From assembly GCF_027409185.1 (NCBI RefSeq), contig NC_084461.1, positions 143,203,001 to 143,267,000 of the forward strand: DNA of 64,000 nucleotides, written 5' to 3'. A program made the position numbers and the translations under genes. Positions 62,545 through 64,000 of this stretch are shown one piece after another. Origin of the DNA: Cynocephalus volans (lineage: Eukaryota; Chordata; Mammalia; Dermoptera; Cynocephalidae). Numbering within the stretch: position 1 is the stretch's first letter; every line of letters starts with the position of its first letter. The notes under the pieces were generated by a model. It was not told the origin of the DNA. It saw nothing but the letters and a program-made list of their open reading frames with translations, and did not search any database.

Positions 62545-62735
62545 GATTAGTGACCTTATGAAGTTACTTGAACTCTCTAAGCTCAGTGTTCTCAACTGTA
62601 GCATGGGTGTAGGAACATGCTTGCCTCATAGAGTTGTGTGGGTGTACAATGAGATTCTCCATGTAAAGTACTTCTTTAGCATTTACTCCATTAAAGCTCA
62701 AATATATGTTAGCTATGATTATCATCTCTATTAGA
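62545..62735 (+). repeat. MIR SINE fossil in GABRA6 intron 2
   Basis: Degenerate but collinear with the second half of MIR: a segment like 'tgacctt..aagttacttgaactctc', then 'cctcatagagttgtgtgg', then 'gagattctccatgtaaagtac'. It is old and highly diverged. It lies about 170 bp after exon 2. Confidence 0.65.
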
Positions 62736-62944
62736 ACGCTAACTAGTTCTCTTCCGTTCCTTCATATTCACCCAATTTGACTAGAATAAACTCAAACTGA
62801 GGCAATTGATATGAGTTTTTAGAGTTGAAAGAACCAAGGACTCCCACTACCAGAGTACATTAAGATAGGTTACAGATTTTGGCTATGAGAGGGTTTTTGT
62901 GGTAAAATCATTAAGTTTAGTGCCCTTAACATCACTGGTAATAA

Positions 62945-63052
<108 letters not shown>

Positions 63053-63837
63053 TGAGTGAGTTGGGTATTTTTGCTTAGGAGAGGACAGTGGAGTTGCAGA
63101 ACTAATGATAATGGGCATTGCCACCAAGCTTGGCTCCAGATTCACAATGCAATATGTGCGTGCTGGGAGGTCACGGCCATTAGAGCAGATTACTGGCTTA
63201 ATCTCCTCCACATTTCACTAACAGCTCTGCTTGAATGTTTTAAACTGAGGGGTTTTTTAAGTTTATATCCTCTCTTCCATCCACTGATTCTTATTTTCAA
63301 ATGGAAGATTTTCCCTGTCTTTGTGAAGTCCCAGTAAATTTGTTGGAGTAGGAAAACACGCACACACACACACAAGCACATGCACACATATAAATCCTAT
63401 TCCATGTAGGAATATACTGAAGAAATCTATGAAACCTAAAATGAAATGTAACTGTTTTTTGTAGTAAAATCATTATCGGTATGTTTTATTAAAACAGTAA
63501 AGGCAATCATTCTGAATGCTAACGCAATCTTCCTTTTATATTGTGGATGGACCAGTAGGTGTTCTGGGTACTCTGTTCCTGGTACAGATGGCTGTAGGAT
63601 TTGTAAGATGGTATTAATAGTGAGTGACAATAAAAACTTGAACGAGTCTACTAGAACAAAGTGTATCATGATTCCCCCCACACACAGTTATCAGGTAGCT
63701 TTTCTCTTTAAAACTAAAACATAAATACTAATGCTGAAATAAGCATAACTGTTTTAAAAAAGGTGGGTCATTAGATTTTATTAGGGACACATCATTCTAC
63801 ATAAACAGTTATTGGTGACTGTTTTATCTTCTGATTT

Positions 63838-63965
63838 TTGAGTTGACAAGAAAAGAAGAAAGATGGAAAGAAGGAGAAATGGAAGGAGTAGAGAAAAAAA
63901 GGAAAAGGGGAAGGGAAGAAAAGAAAGAAAGAAAACAAGAAAGAGGAGGAGAGAGGGACGAAGGG
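63838..63965 (+). repeat. Purine-rich low-complexity tract in GABRA6 intron 3
   Basis: About 125 bp almost entirely A and G on the + strand (GAAA, GGAA and GGAG mixtures). It explains the serine- and phenylalanine-rich open frame on the other strand, which is not a gene. Confidence 0.85.
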
Positions 63966-64000
63966 CTTTGTTGAAGAGATAAACATCTCAGCAGTTGAAG

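Noticed and set aside
63409-63440. AG followed by GAATATACTGAAGAAATC, looking like the start of GABRA6 exon 4 (expected EYTMDVFF)
   Set aside because: Only the first three codons (E-Y-T) agree, the rest does not, and no open 221-nt exon with a donor follows. Chance similarity; the real exon should lie outside the window.

Overview
This is a gene-poor piece of mammalian nuclear DNA. It is AT-rich, crowded with L1, L2, MIR and LTR remnants, and has spliced, intron-separated coding exons only at its right edge. The best clue to the species is a tRNA-derived SINE present in three recent copies (about 4963-5120, 5466-5626 and 5816-5962). It has a GC-rich tRNA-like head with A- and B-box motifs, a CTATATAGG motif, a 3' hairpin and an A tail. 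From memory this matches the dermopteran (colugo) CYN/t-SINE family, so the window is probably from a colugo. I could not run a search to confirm this.

The only host gene I can support is the 5' end of GABRA6, the GABA-A receptor alpha-6 subunit, on the + strand. Three coding exons are visible: 62021-62058, 62261-62379 and 62973-63040. They have correct splice sites and join in frame to give the first 75 residues (signal peptide plus start of the ligand-binding domain). The rest of the gene lies to the right of the window. In other mammals the region upstream is the GABRB2-GABRA6 intergenic interval, which fits the lack of other genes in the first 61 kb.

Layout: 1-3718, an antisense L1 with its 3' end outside the window. 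3726-7395, an old sense L1 interrupted by four SINEs and a (TG)n repeat. 7396-24330, mostly unique AT-rich sequence with MIR and L2 fossils, a small 5'-inverted L1 (10389-10686), a long pyrimidine microsatellite (about 11500-11725), a MaLR LTR and a long L2 stretch. 24337-40815, several LTRs, old L1 pieces and an ERV1-like LTR with a triplicated segment. 41240-46746, a nearly full-length antisense L1. 46795-54129, L2, MIR, MER20 and L1 pieces with unique sequence between them. 54145-60971, a full-length, recently inserted antisense L1 with a 15-bp target-site duplication and a 1.5-kb GC-rich 5' UTR. 60987-62020, unique sequence including the presumed GABRA6 promoter. 62021-64000, GABRA6 exons 1-3 and introns.

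The most interesting arrangement is at the right end. The GC-rich 5' UTR of the young L1 stops only 1,050 bp upstream of the GABRA6 start codon, and the two point away from each other, so any antisense activity of the L1 promoter would read toward GABRA6. I found no sign of a new multi-gene system, CRISPR array, rRNA or functional tRNA. All open frames outside GABRA6 are explained by retroelements, microsatellites or chance.
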